From positions 65,165 to 129,164 of the forward strand of contig JAFDWN010000033.1 of assembly GCA_018268465.1 (NCBI GenBank): a stretch of DNA of 64,000 bases, written 5' to 3'. The position numbers were made by a program, and so were the translations under genes. This DNA comes from Actinomycetota bacterium (GTDB lineage Bacteria > Actinomycetota > Actinomycetes > Mycobacteriales > Mycobacteriaceae). Of the stretch, positions 9,255 to 17,139 are shown piece after piece. The number at the start of each line of letters is the position of its first letter. Within the stretch, counting starts at the first letter, position 1. Under the pieces are notes generated by a model. It saw only the letters and a list, made by a program, of their open reading frames with translations. It did not search any database and was not told the DNA's origin.

Positions 9255-10328
9255 ATGGATGAAACCGTGCTGTATCGCAGGCAGGATGCCACCGCGGCGC
9301 CAGCCGCCCGCCGGGGCCTGGCCGGACCCCGCGCCGAGAAGGTGGTGTCGCTGGCGTTGCAGGGTGGCGGTGCCCACGGCGCCTTCACCTGGGGTGTCCT
9401 CGACGCCCTTCTGGAGGACGGCCGCCTGGCGGTCGACGCGATCACCGGCGCCAGTGCCGGGGCGATGAACGCGGTCGTCATGGTGCAGGGCTGGCTCGAA
9501 GACGGGCCCGACGGCGCACGCGCCGCGCTGGCCACCTTCTGGCGCCGGGCCAGTGTCGACGGATACCTCTCCCCGACCCAGCGCCGGCTGCTACGCCGGA
9601 TGCTCGGTCTGTGGCGTGCGGAGACACTGACCACCGTCATCACCCACAGCCTCAGCCCGTATCAGACCAATCCGCTCAACATCAATCCCCTGCGGCACGC
9701 CATCGGCCGGCTGGTCGACTTCGACCGGGTGCGCGCATGCACGGACGTCGAGGTCTACCTCAGCGCCACCAACGTGTGGACCGGCGCGGTCGAGATTTTC
9801 ACCCGTGAGGAGCTGACCGCGGACCACCTGATGGCGTCGGCATGCCTGCCCCAGATGTTTCAGGCCGTGGAGATCGACGGCGTGCCGTACTGGGACGGCG
9901 GCTACATGGGCAACCCCGCGCTGTTCCCGCTTCTGTACCAGTCGAACACCGAGGACATCCTGCTCGTGCAGATCAATCCCATGGAGCGCAGACACACCCC
10001 GCGCACGGCGCGCCAGATCCGCAACCGCCTCAACGAGATCACGTTCAACAGCAATCTGCTGCGGGAGCTGCGCGCGGTGGCGTTCGTCCAGCAGCTCATC
10101 GAGGAAGGCAAGCTGTCCGCGGAGGACTACAAGAACGTGCACCTGCACCGCATCGACGGGGCCGGTCTGCTCGACGCCCACCAGGCCTCGTCGCGCCGCA
10201 AGGCCGAATGGGACTTCTTCGTGCAGTTGCGCGACGCGGGCCGGCGCGCCGCCGGGAACTGGCTGGCCGCGCACTACTCCTCGGTCGGGGAGCGAGGCAC
10301 CGTCGATCTGCGGGCCGTGCTGCGGTGA
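9255..10328 (+). CDS. Patatin-like phospholipase
   Basis: Serine lipid acyl hydrolase with a Ser-Asp dyad, 357 residues. The oxyanion loop LALQGGGAHGAF is at ~33-44, the nucleophile Ser67 lies in TGASAGAMN, and the catalytic Asp214 is in YWDGGYMGNPALF. No signal peptide is evident; the N-terminal ~28 residues are polar and variable. ATG 9255 is preceded by AGGAG 6 nt upstream. The C-terminal third (residues ~240-357) is helical and arginine-rich (RTARQIRNRLNEIT). Substrate could be phospholipid, neutral lipid or a storage polymer; the sequence does not decide. Confidence 0.92.
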   Translation: MDETVLYRRQDATAAPAARRGLAGPRAEKVVSLALQGGGAHGAFTWGVLDALLEDGRLAVDAITGASAGAMNAVVMVQGWLEDGPDGARAALATFWRRASVDGYLSPTQRRLLRRMLGLWRAETLTTVITHSLSPYQTNPLNINPLRHAIGRLVDFDRVRACTDVEVYLSATNVWTGAVEIFTREELTADHLMASACLPQMFQAVEIDGVPYWDGGYMGNPALFPLLYQSNTEDILLVQINPMERRHTPRTARQIRNRLNEITFNSNLLRELRAVAFVQQLIEEGKLSAEDYKNVHLHRIDGAGLLDAHQASSRRKAEWDFFVQLRDAGRRAAGNWLAAHYSSVGERGTVDLRAVLR

Positions 10329-10471
10329 CCGGACGCACCGCCGGGTGGTCGTGACCGACCGGCGGCTGCAAAGATGCAGTGTATGGAGTATGGAACGCGT
10401 TCGATCGCGGACACCCCCAGACCCGCGCCGGCCCGCACCGTCGCCACCCACGCCGGCTCCTGGAAACCGCG

Positions 10472-11167
10472 GTGACGGCCCTCTCGATCGGTTCGGCCGA
10501 TCCGCAGTCCTGGTCGAACCGGCTGTGGGCGGACATCGGGCCCACGTTCGAGGCCATCCTCACCCACCCGTTCCTGACCGGCCTCACCGACGGCAGCCTC
10601 GATCCCGGCGTCTTCGCCGACTACGTCGCACAGGATGTGCACTACCTGCGCGACTATTCGCGTGCGCTGTCCATTGTCGCGGCCAAGGCGCCGGGGTTGG
10701 CCGACACCGCCACCTTCGCCCGCCACGCCGCCGAGGTGTTCGACGTCGAAGTCGCCCTGCACTCCACACTTCTGCCCCAGCTCGGCCTCGACGCGGCCGC
10801 CATCGACGCGGTGCCGGTCTCCCCCACCACGCGGGCCTACACCAGCTACCTGCTCGCGACCACCTACGGCGGGAGCTTCGCCGACGGTCTGGCCGCCGTC
10901 CTGCCCTGTTACTGGATCTACGCCGAGGTGGGTGCCGTCCTGGTGAAGCAGGGCTCCCCCGATCCGCGCTACCAACTGTGGATCGACAGTTACGGCGGTG
11001 AGGAGTTCGCGGCCACCGTCGCGCAGGTCCTGGCCGTGACCGATCGGATCGGACCGACCCTGACCCCCGCCCAGGAGGCCGCGGCCAGGGCGCACTTCGT
11101 GACCACCGCGCGCTACGAGTGGATGTTCTGGGACGCCGCGTTCCGCCGGGAGCAGTGGCCGGTCTGA
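10472..11167 (+). CDS. tenA: TenA family aminopyrimidine aminohydrolase (thiaminase II)
   Basis: Salvages the pyrimidine part of degraded thiamin by hydrolysing aminopyrimidines to HMP. GTG 10472 starts MTALSIGSADPQSWSNRLW, where family homology begins (231 residues). Residues matching the B. subtilis active site are Asp55 (YVAQDVHYL), Cys146 (LPCYWIYAE) and Glu216 (ARYEWMFWDAA), so it belongs to the Cys-containing TenA_C class. No other thiamin gene lies nearby. The gap from the patatin gene (143 bp) contains no obvious motif. Confidence 0.9.
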   Translation: MTALSIGSADPQSWSNRLWADIGPTFEAILTHPFLTGLTDGSLDPGVFADYVAQDVHYLRDYSRALSIVAAKAPGLADTATFARHAAEVFDVEVALHSTLLPQLGLDAAAIDAVPVSPTTRAYTSYLLATTYGGSFADGLAAVLPCYWIYAEVGAVLVKQGSPDPRYQLWIDSYGGEEFAATVAQVLAVTDRIGPTLTPAQEAAARAHFVTTARYEWMFWDAAFRREQWPV

Positions 11168-11171
11168 GACG

Positions 11172-11861
11172 TCACCCGTCGATCTCGCCGGCGATGCCGC
11201 GCTCGATACCGGCGCGCGTATTCGGCGGCAGGACGATCAGGCCGTCCAACTCCCGACACGCCAGCTCGTAGGCGCGTTCGCGTTCGTTGACCGTCGCACC
11301 GGGATCCGAGGCGACCCGCAACAGGCTCTGCGCCCGCACGATCCGCTGCTGATCCGCCTGCCCGAAGCCGCTGCGGCGCCGACGGATGGCCTCGGCCTCG
11401 GCGGCGTCGAACGCCGTCACATAGTCCTCGACCGCGGCCAGATACCGCTCCGCGGAGTCGGGATCGTCGAGAAGATCCTCGGCCTTGGCCGGACGTATGA
11501 GATCCGCGCGCAGTTTCGCGCGATGGAACGCCGTCGTGAGCGGATCGCGCATATCGGTCATCGACGGGAAGTCGAGCAGCTTGGTGACGTCGAGTTCGTA
11601 CTCGAGCCAACGGGTGTCGGTGCGGGCATGCTCGTCGACGACCCGGGTGATCGCCCGCCACCGCGCCGCCTGGCCACCCCCACCCCGCGCCGGGCGGACG
11701 GCGGGTTCGACCGGCTCATCCTCGTCGAGCGGCGCGGGTTGCTGCGGCTGATCGCCCATCCTCCGCTGCGCGGCGGAGAACGCCTTGAACGCCGCCACGG
11801 CGATGCCCGCCACCGGCACGAGCAGGATGAGCAGCTCGGCCAGGCGAAATAGCAATCCCAC
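11172..11861 (-). CDS. Membrane-anchored protein of unknown function
   Basis: A 229-residue protein from GTG 11861. One N-terminal transmembrane segment (LFRLAELLILLVPVAGIAVA, residues ~4-23) is followed by a Pro/Glu-rich linker and a cytoplasmic-looking helical domain rich in Arg, Asp and Glu (RWLEYELDVTKLLDF to ELACRELDGLIVL). It converges with tenA, whose stop is 4 bp away. No enzyme motif is recognised. Several mycobacterial genomes carry similarly built anchors, but I cannot name the family with confidence. Confidence 0.75.
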   Translation of the reverse strand: MGLLFRLAELLILLVPVAGIAVAAFKAFSAAQRRMGDQPQQPAPLDEDEPVEPAVRPARGGGGQAARWRAITRVVDEHARTDTRWLEYELDVTKLLDFPSMTDMRDPLTTAFHRAKLRADLIRPAKAEDLLDDPDSAERYLAAVEDYVTAFDAAEAEAIRRRRSGFGQADQQRIVRAQSLLRVASDPGATVNERERAYELACRELDGLIVLPPNTRAGIERGIAGEIDG

Positions 11862-11919
11862 ACGGCCAGGATGCCACCCCGGCCCGCCCGAGCCCGGCGG
11901 CGCCGGGGCGCGCGGTGGT

Positions 11920-11934
11920 TAGGCTTGGCGTGTG
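11920..11934 (+). promoter_or_regulatory. Probable leaderless promoter -10 for the LLM oxidoreductase
   Basis: TAGGCT at 11920-11925 is followed after 6 nt by the GTG start at 11932. A TANNNT box 6-7 nt before an RTG codon is the usual arrangement of mycobacterial leaderless transcripts. No Shine-Dalgarno sequence is seen before this start. Confidence 0.5.
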
Positions 11935-12831
11935 CGTTTCTCCGTGTGGCCGGGCGCTGCCCAGCCGTGGCCCGAACTCCTCGAGCTCGCCCGCCACACC
12001 GACGACGGTTTCTGGCACGCGATCTACGTCGCCGACCACTTCATGGGCAACGGCAGCGGGCCGCCCTACATGTTGGAAGCCACCGGTGTGCTGGCGGCAT
12101 TGGCGGCGTCCACGTCACGGTTGCGGCTGGCGAACCTGGTCCTGTCGATGACCTACCGGCATCCCGCCGTGCTGGCCAACACCGCCGCAACCATCGACCA
12201 GGTCAGCAACGGCCGGCTCACCCTGGGGCTCGGCGCGGGCTGGCAGGTCAATGAACACGAGCAGTACGGCATCGACCTCGGGGCCCCGCGGGAGCGGGTG
12301 GACCGCTTCGCCGAAGGTCTCGCCGTGCTCACCGGCCTGCTGACCCAGCCGGTGACCAGCTTCGACGGCCGCTACTACCGGCTGACCGACGCGGTGTGTG
12401 AACCCAAACCGGTGCAGTCGCCGCTGCCCGTGCTCATCGGCGCCGCGGGCCCCCGCATGCTCGGATTGGTCGCCCGTCACGCGCAGCAGTGGAACCACTG
12501 GTCGGCACCCGGCTCGTTCACCGAGACGGCCGCCCTGCTCGATGCCGCGTGCGAACGCGTGGGGCGTGACCCGGCGACGGTGTGGCGGTCGACCCAGGCG
12601 CTCGTCATCGTGACCGACACACCCGAGGAGGAATCGCGGGCCAGGGCGACCGCCGACAAGGTGCCGATGCCGGTCGTGCACGGTTCGGCGGCGCGGATCG
12701 CCGACGAGATGGCGCGCTGGCGCGACGAGGGCGTCGACGAGATCATCATCCCCGACCGGGCGATGCCCGGCGGGCAACAGCGTCTCGACGCCTACGACGC
12801 GCTCGCCGCGGCGCTGGGCCCGCTGGCCTGA
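11932..12831 (+). CDS. LLM-class (probably F420-dependent) oxidoreductase
   Basis: Luciferase-like TIM-barrel flavin/deazaflavin oxidoreductase of 299 residues. Family marks are AIYVADHFMG near residue 36, LRLANLVLSMTYRHPAVLANTAATIDQVS at ~63-91, the GRLTLGLGAGWQVNEHEQYGI cofactor loop, and a C-terminal GSAARIADEMARWRDEGVDEIIIP segment typical of actinobacterial F420 members. Substrate is unknown. The next gene downstream, an aldo/keto reductase, is convergent, leaving only 18 bp between stops. Confidence 0.9.
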   Translation: MRFSVWPGAAQPWPELLELARHTDDGFWHAIYVADHFMGNGSGPPYMLEATGVLAALAASTSRLRLANLVLSMTYRHPAVLANTAATIDQVSNGRLTLGLGAGWQVNEHEQYGIDLGAPRERVDRFAEGLAVLTGLLTQPVTSFDGRYYRLTDAVCEPKPVQSPLPVLIGAAGPRMLGLVARHAQQWNHWSAPGSFTETAALLDAACERVGRDPATVWRSTQALVIVTDTPEEESRARATADKVPMPVVHGSAARIADEMARWRDEGVDEIIIPDRAMPGGQQRLDAYDALAAALGPLA

Positions 12832-12849
12832 GATACCGGCCCACCGGGT

Positions 12850-13920
12850 CTACAGCTCCGAACTGGACCGCCACAGGTCGATACCCGATTCGGCCGCGTA
12901 CCGGTCGATCTCCTGGAGGTCCACGGCGGTGAAGTCCAGATTGTCCAGCGCGCCCAGGTTCTCGTCGAGCTGCGCGACGCTCGACGCGCCGATGAGGGTG
13001 GAGGCGACCGTCGGATCGCGCAGCACCCACGCCAACGCGAGCTGCGCCAACGTCTGCCCACGCCGCTCGGCGATCCCCGCGAGCGCACGCAGCCGCTCGC
13101 GGACCGTGTCCGTGACCAGCTCGTCGTCGAAGGACGGGCGGTCGGTGGAGCGCACGACCTGATCGGCCGGCCGGGACACGTAGCGGTCGGTGAGCAGTCC
13201 CTGCGCCAGAGCGGTGAACGCGATCGCGCCCATACCCGCGGTGGCGAGTTCGGCGATGAGACTGCCCTCGACCCACCGGTTGAGCATCGAATACGAGGGC
13301 TGGTGGATCACCAGCGGCGTCCCCAGTCCCCTGGCGATGGCGGCGGCCTCGGCGGTGTGGGCCGCCGAATACGACGACACCCCCACGTAGCGGGCCTTCC
13401 CTGCGCGCACGGCGCTGTCCAGTGCGCCGATCGTCTCGGCCAGCGGGGTGTACGGATCGAATCGGTGTGAGTAGAAGATGTCCACGTAGTCGATGCCCAG
13501 CCGGGCCAACGACGCGTCGAGACTCGACAGCAGATAGGTGCGGCTGCCGAGCTGGCCGTGGGGCCCGGGCCACATATCCCAGCCCGCCTTGGTCGAGATG
13601 ATCAGTTCGTTGCGGTACGGCTTGAAGTCGCCGCGCAACATCCTGCCGAAGTTCTCCTCGGCGGAGCCGTAGGGCGGGCCGTAGTTGTTGGCCAGGTCGA
13701 AATGTGTGATGCCGCGGTCGAATGCGTGCCGCAACACCTCGCGCTGCGCGGCGAACGGCCGGTCGTCGCCGAAGTTGTACCAGAGTCCCAGCGAGATCGC
13801 CGGCAGCAGCAGCCCCGACTCTCCGACGCGCCGATACGGCATCGCGTCGTAGCGCGTCCGCGCGGCGACCCAGGGGTCGTGGGTGAAGGGAACGTTCGTG
13901 ATCAGGAGATCTTCGTTCAT
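12850..13920 (-). CDS. Aldo/keto reductase (YghZ/MgrA-like)
   Basis: NADPH-dependent carbonyl reductase of 356 residues with the catalytic tetrad Asp75, Tyr80, Lys111 and His152 (HFDLANNYG, STKAGWDMW, FYSHRFD). The NADPH-binding end is seen as STLIGASSVAQLDENLGALD. The insert GPPYGSAEENFGRML after the tyrosine and the overall length match the L-glyceraldehyde-3-phosphate reductase group (YghZ). ATG 13920 is used. It is transcribed away from a second aldo/keto reductase 90 bp away, so the pair may share a divergent control region. Confidence 0.92.
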   Translation of the reverse strand: MNEDLLITNVPFTHDPWVAARTRYDAMPYRRVGESGLLLPAISLGLWYNFGDDRPFAAQREVLRHAFDRGITHFDLANNYGPPYGSAEENFGRMLRGDFKPYRNELIISTKAGWDMWPGPHGQLGSRTYLLSSLDASLARLGIDYVDIFYSHRFDPYTPLAETIGALDSAVRAGKARYVGVSSYSAAHTAEAAAIARGLGTPLVIHQPSYSMLNRWVEGSLIAELATAGMGAIAFTALAQGLLTDRYVSRPADQVVRSTDRPSFDDELVTDTVRERLRALAGIAERRGQTLAQLALAWVLRDPTVASTLIGASSVAQLDENLGALDNLDFTAVDLQEIDRYAAESGIDLWRSSSEL

Positions 13921-14010
13921 GGTCAGCCATCGTAGGATCCGTCACTGGGTGGTTCGTGGGAGTCTTGCCGCGCAGCGAGCCGCATTGACCCGATGGGAGG
14001 CGCCGGACAG

Positions 14011-14997
14011 GTGAGTGAGAAGTCCGCGAACCAGCTCGGCGCCGCCGCGGTCGGCCTGGGCATCGGCCTGGCGGCGGTCGCACGGCCGGCCTACATCACC
14101 GCGGGCCGCGCCGGTGACCTGCCCGGCGACCGGACCGTCGACGCACTGCGCGCGCGCACTTTCGAGGTGCTCGATGCGGCATATGCCGGCGGGATCCGGT
14201 ACGTGGACGTGGCCCGGTCCTACGGCTACGCCGAACGATTCCTGCGCGACTGGATGGACACCCACCCCGAGATCGCCGACATCACCGTCGGCTCGAAATG
14301 GGGATACCGCTATGTGGGCGACTGGCGGATGGACGCCGCCGTGCACGAGATAAAGGACCATTCGCGTGACGCCTTCACCAGGCAGCTGGCCGAGACGAGA
14401 GCCATCCTGGAGACGCGCCTCGGCATCTACCACATCCACTCCGCGACACCCGAGACCGGCGTGCTCGCCGACCGGGACCTGATGTCGGCGCTGGCGCGTC
14501 TGCGCGATACGGGTGTCGCGATCGGCCTGTCGGTTTCCGGTCCCAGCCAAGCGGATTCGATTCGTGAGGCGATGCGCATCCGCGTCGACGGCACGCCGCT
14601 GTTCACCTCCGTGCAGGCGACCTGGAACCCTTTGGAGCCCTCGGCGGGTGCCGCGCTGGAGGAGGCCGCGCACCACGGCGCCCGCGTGATCGTCAAGGAA
14701 GCGCTGGCGAACGGCAGGCTCGCACCCGGTCAGCGGGGCGACGATCCCGGCGCCGCCCGGATGGCACACATCGCCGACGAGGTGGGTATGCGCATCGACT
14801 GCCTCGCACTGGCTGCCGCGCTGAGCCGGCCCTGGGTCTGGCGGGTCCTCTCCGGGGCTGTCGATGCCGGTCAGGTTCGCGAGAACCTCTCCGCCGTCGG
14901 GGTTTCCGTGTCGGCCGGTGCCATGTCTGCGCTCGGTGAGGTGGCAGAGGAGCCGAACCGGTACTGGTCGGGGCGTTCGGCGCGATCCTGGAACTGA
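14011..14997 (+). CDS. Aldo/keto reductase family protein
   Basis: About 328 residues. GTG 14011 is preceded by GGGAGG at 13995-14000; ATG 13993 in the same frame is a less likely start. Tetrad candidates are Asp66 and Tyr71 (RYVDVARSYGYAERF), Lys96 (VGSKWGYRY) and the His of YHIHSATPETG. It is shorter and more divergent than its neighbour and probably differs in substrate. The sequence right after its stop (from ~15054) is the remnant of an unrelated metallo-hydrolase gene. Confidence 0.88.
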   Translation: MSEKSANQLGAAAVGLGIGLAAVARPAYITAGRAGDLPGDRTVDALRARTFEVLDAAYAGGIRYVDVARSYGYAERFLRDWMDTHPEIADITVGSKWGYRYVGDWRMDAAVHEIKDHSRDAFTRQLAETRAILETRLGIYHIHSATPETGVLADRDLMSALARLRDTGVAIGLSVSGPSQADSIREAMRIRVDGTPLFTSVQATWNPLEPSAGAALEEAAHHGARVIVKEALANGRLAPGQRGDDPGAARMAHIADEVGMRIDCLALAAALSRPWVWRVLSGAVDAGQVRENLSAVGVSVSAGAMSALGEVAEEPNRYWSGRSARSWN

Positions 14998-15053
14998 CGT
15001 CGGTCCGCGGCACCGGGACACGTTTCGGCCGTGGCGAAATCGGCGCGGTCTCG

Positions 15054-15350
15054 ATGGCGGGACGCGCAGGATGGGCCGACAGTGCCGGGTTGATCGCGCA
15101 GGCGCTGCGGGAGCTGACACAACGCCGCGGTGACGTCCGAAGGATCGTGCTCACGCACTTCCACGAGGACCACGCCGGGGCCGCCGCGGAGATCGCGGCC
15201 TGGTCGGCCGCCGAGGTCATCGCAGGCGCAGGTGACGCCGGGCGGCCAAACTGTCGTTGGGCACACTCGCCGGCACCGGCGCGCAGGTCGCGGGATTCGG
15301 CCACGGCGAGGCGGTACTCAGCGGCGCTGCGAACCTCAGGCGGATTGACC
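15054..15350 (+). pseudogene. Metallo-beta-lactamase-fold hydrolase remnant (internal deletion and frame change)
   Basis: Two separated pieces of one family are visible. The first (15081-15240) encodes a helix plus the metal motif, SAGLIAQALRELTQ then RRIVLTHFHEDHAGAAAEIA, the HxHxDH signature. The second, in another frame from ~15245, encodes LAGTGAQVAGFGHGEAVLSG, which resembles the closing GHG segment of the same fold. The N-terminal strands, about 100 residues between the pieces, and a continuous frame are all missing; an intact family member is over 200 residues. This is a gene worn down by deletion. The 3' end overlaps the opposite-strand secreted protein. Confidence 0.7.
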
Positions 15351-15878
15351 CGCTTGACGTCCACCGGCGGTGTCAGCCTGGTGCTGGCGGTCGGATCCCG
15401 TAGACCCGGCCGCGGCGTCGCCGGATTCCGAGCTGGATGACGCCTCGTGGTGGCCGGTCTTGTCGTGCGGCCACTTACCGTGCGCCGTGCCGGTGCCGGG
15501 GGCAGGCAGCCGGTCGGTCAGCGTGGGCGCGTCGGGTTCGCCGACAGCGGGAATCCACGCGTCGGGTTCGCGGTTTTCGGCGGCCACCGCCCCGGGCGGA
15601 GGCACCCTGTCCGCCGTCGCCATCGCTCCCGGCTCGATCATCGCGCGCAGCAGGGTCGCCGAGCCCTCCGGCGGGCATCCGCGTGCGGGTCCGCCTGCGG
15701 CGGGTCCGGCGGTGTGAGTCGAAGACTGCGGCGACGTCGCCGTCATCGACGGTCCGTAGCTCGCAGCGCCCCACGCGGGGGCCGCGCCGGCAGGAGCTGC
15801 CGCGACGCTGCCGAGTGCGCCCGTCAGCGCGGTGGTGGCGAGGAGTGCCGCGGCCCTACACAGGGTCGGTGGTGTCAT
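15336..15878 (-). CDS. Small secreted Ala/Pro-rich protein, unknown function
   Basis: About 180 residues from ATG 15878 (MTPPTLCRAAALLATTALTG). A Sec signal peptide is clear, with probable cleavage after APAGAA near residue 33. The mature part is low in hydrophobic residues, rich in Ala, Pro, Gly, Ser and Thr, with a charged histidine-containing stretch (GKWPHDKTGHHEASSSSES) near the C-terminus. No domain is recognised. An earlier in-frame ATG (15905) is possible. Because the 3' end runs into remnant sequence of the MBL pseudogene, the C-terminal tail may be recent. Confidence 0.55.
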   Translation of the reverse strand: MTPPTLCRAAALLATTALTGALGSVAAAPAGAAPAWGAASYGPSMTATSPQSSTHTAGPAAGGPARGCPPEGSATLLRAMIEPGAMATADRVPPPGAVAAENREPDAWIPAVGEPDAPTLTDRLPAPGTGTAHGKWPHDKTGHHEASSSSESGDAAAGSTGSDRQHQADTAGGRQAGQSA

Positions 15879-16147
15879 GGGGATCCGCTCTCTGACGTTG
15901 CGCAATGGCTATTCACCCGCAGGCGATTCGGCACCACTATCCGGCACGAGCGAACTCCTCACCATCGGCCGATCGGCGGATAAAACAGATGACCCTCCGT
16001 CGGTGACCTCACAGCCCACCTGCCGGGCCGGCGTGGCCTGCCATGGTCCGTCCGCGCCGTACCGCCGGTGTCGTATGACATGTCACTGCCTCTGGCGCTG
16101 AAGAATTCACTGATCGATCGCGGTGAACCGGACGGCGGCCGGTGCGA

Positions 16148-16202
16148 TGAGCACAATGCGCAAAAGCGTCAAATCGACTGTTGTGCGGCTTGTGCGCACA
16201 AG
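16148..16202 (+). promoter_or_regulatory. 55-bp regulatory element, copy A
   Basis: First of three ungapped 55-bp copies. It opens with TGAGCACAATGCGCA and ends with the palindrome TTGTGCGCACAA (16190-16201). TTGTGC half-sites occur at 16151 (reversed), 16181, 16190 and 16196 (reversed). It matches copy B at 48/55 and copy C at 46/55 positions. It points towards the operon at 16291, with 88 nt to the start codon, and a -10-like box lies 25 nt after its end. Likely activator binding site; the protein is inferred to be the response regulator at 23867. Confidence 0.75.
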
Positions 16203-16227
16203 CGAGCCAGGGGGTGCGGCCCGACCG

Positions 16228-16233
16228 TAGCTT
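16228..16233 (+). promoter_or_regulatory. Predicted -10 box (TAGCTT) of the element-A promoter
   Basis: TAGCTT in the context CCGTAGCTTCGG, 25 nt downstream of element A. The same CCGTA context and spacing recur at copies B (TAGTTT, 25 nt) and C (TAACTT, 24 nt), which makes a chance match unlikely. No recognisable -35 is present, as expected for an activator-dependent promoter. Confidence 0.55.
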
Positions 16234-16290
16234 CGGATCAGCCGGTTCACGACGAACTGCACCAGCAAATCCCGAAGTAAGGAGAGCACG

Positions 16291-17121
16291 ATGACGAACC
16301 CCTCGACACCGCCCCGCACCGACCGGTGGTGGGCCACCGGGACCGTCCCGCTGGACAGCCCGACGCTTGCCGCCCCTGCCGCCGGGGGGATCGACACTTC
16401 GGCGCGCACGATGGCTATGCCGGTCTACCGCGGAGACTTCGCGTGGTCCTCAGAGGTGGCGCAGCCAACTGCCGACGCGGCGGTCGCAGCCCCTGCCGAC
16501 GGCGCCCCGGACGCGTCGGCAGGGATGCTCGCGCGTGCTCTGCGCCCGCGGGTGCTGGCTGCCGCTGTCGGCGGTGTCGCCGCCGCGGCGGCCGTCGGTA
16601 TCTTCCTCATCCCGCACAGTGGTGCTTCCGCACCTGTCGCGGTCGACACGTCCACGGTCACCGCGCCCGCGTCGACGGCCGCCCCCGCCCCCGCCAAAGT
16701 GGTCACGGCGCCGGCCGCACCCCGCGCTGTGCAGCCCACCCACGCGGCCGCCCCCGCCAGTCACGCCGCGACGCCGTCCGCCACGGCGCCGGCTCCGTCG
16801 ACATGGAGCCAGCACGGTGACGCGACGTGGAGCTCACGCGGTGATCAGAACTGGCAGACCCGCGGTGACCGGGATTGGCGTACCCCGGATGATGACTGGC
16901 GTTCCTCGGGCGATCGGGACGGGCAGAGCGGCGGGAACCGGAACTGGCAGTCCCGCCAGGATCAGGATTCGCAATCCCGCGGGGATCAGGATTCGCAGTC
17001 GCGCGGGGATCAGGATTCGCAGTCGCGCCATGACGCCGGGACTCTCCCGACGTGGAACTGGAACTTCTATCAGCCGCCGAAACACAGTCGCGATCGCGAC
17101 GCGTCGTCCGACACCTTCTGA
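16291..17121 (+). CDS. Single-pass membrane protein with repetitive SRGDQ-rich outer domain
   Basis: A 276-residue protein with AAGGAG 6 nt before its ATG. The N-terminal ~85 residues are soluble, then one transmembrane helix (VLAAAVGGVAAAAAVGIFLI, ~88-108), an Ala/Pro/Thr-rich spacer (~115-170), and a polar C-terminal tail built of degenerate W-SRGDQ units (TWSSRGDQNWQTRGD), ending in three near-perfect 8-residue repeats. No family is recognised. The layout (inside domain, helix, extended outer tail) suggests a cell-envelope protein. It is the first gene behind element A and lies 18 bp before an MFS transporter, so it probably belongs to the same response. Confidence 0.75.
   Translation: MTNPSTPPRTDRWWATGTVPLDSPTLAAPAAGGIDTSARTMAMPVYRGDFAWSSEVAQPTADAAVAAPADGAPDASAGMLARALRPRVLAAAVGGVAAAAAVGIFLIPHSGASAPVAVDTSTVTAPASTAAPAPAKVVTAPAAPRAVQPTHAAAPASHAATPSATAPAPSTWSQHGDATWSSRGDQNWQTRGDRDWRTPDDDWRSSGDRDGQSGGNRNWQSRQDQDSQSRGDQDSQSRGDQDSQSRHDAGTLPTWNWNFYQPPKHSRDRDASSDTF
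16960..17029 (+). repeat. 24-bp tandem repeat, about three copies
   Basis: Units start at 16960, 16984 and 17008 with GATCAGGATTCGCA; the last is slightly short. They encode DQDSQSRG repeats in the C-terminal tail of the membrane protein. Copies 2 and 3 are nearly identical, so copy number may vary between strains. Confidence 0.85.
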
Positions 17122-17139
17122 CGAAAGAGATCACCCGAG

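Larger units (their letters stand above)
15879..16290. other. 412-bp control region upstream of the secreted-protein/MFS operon
   Basis: No gene is supported. The region carries regulatory element A (16148-16202), its matching -10 box (16228-16233) and the AAGGAG ribosome site at 16279-16284 of the next gene. The part from 15879 to 16140 shows nothing I can name. Confidence 0.6.

Noticed and set aside
16960-17029. CRISPR-like array
   Set aside because: The repeats are in frame, contiguous without spacers, and encode peptide repeats; no cas genes occur.
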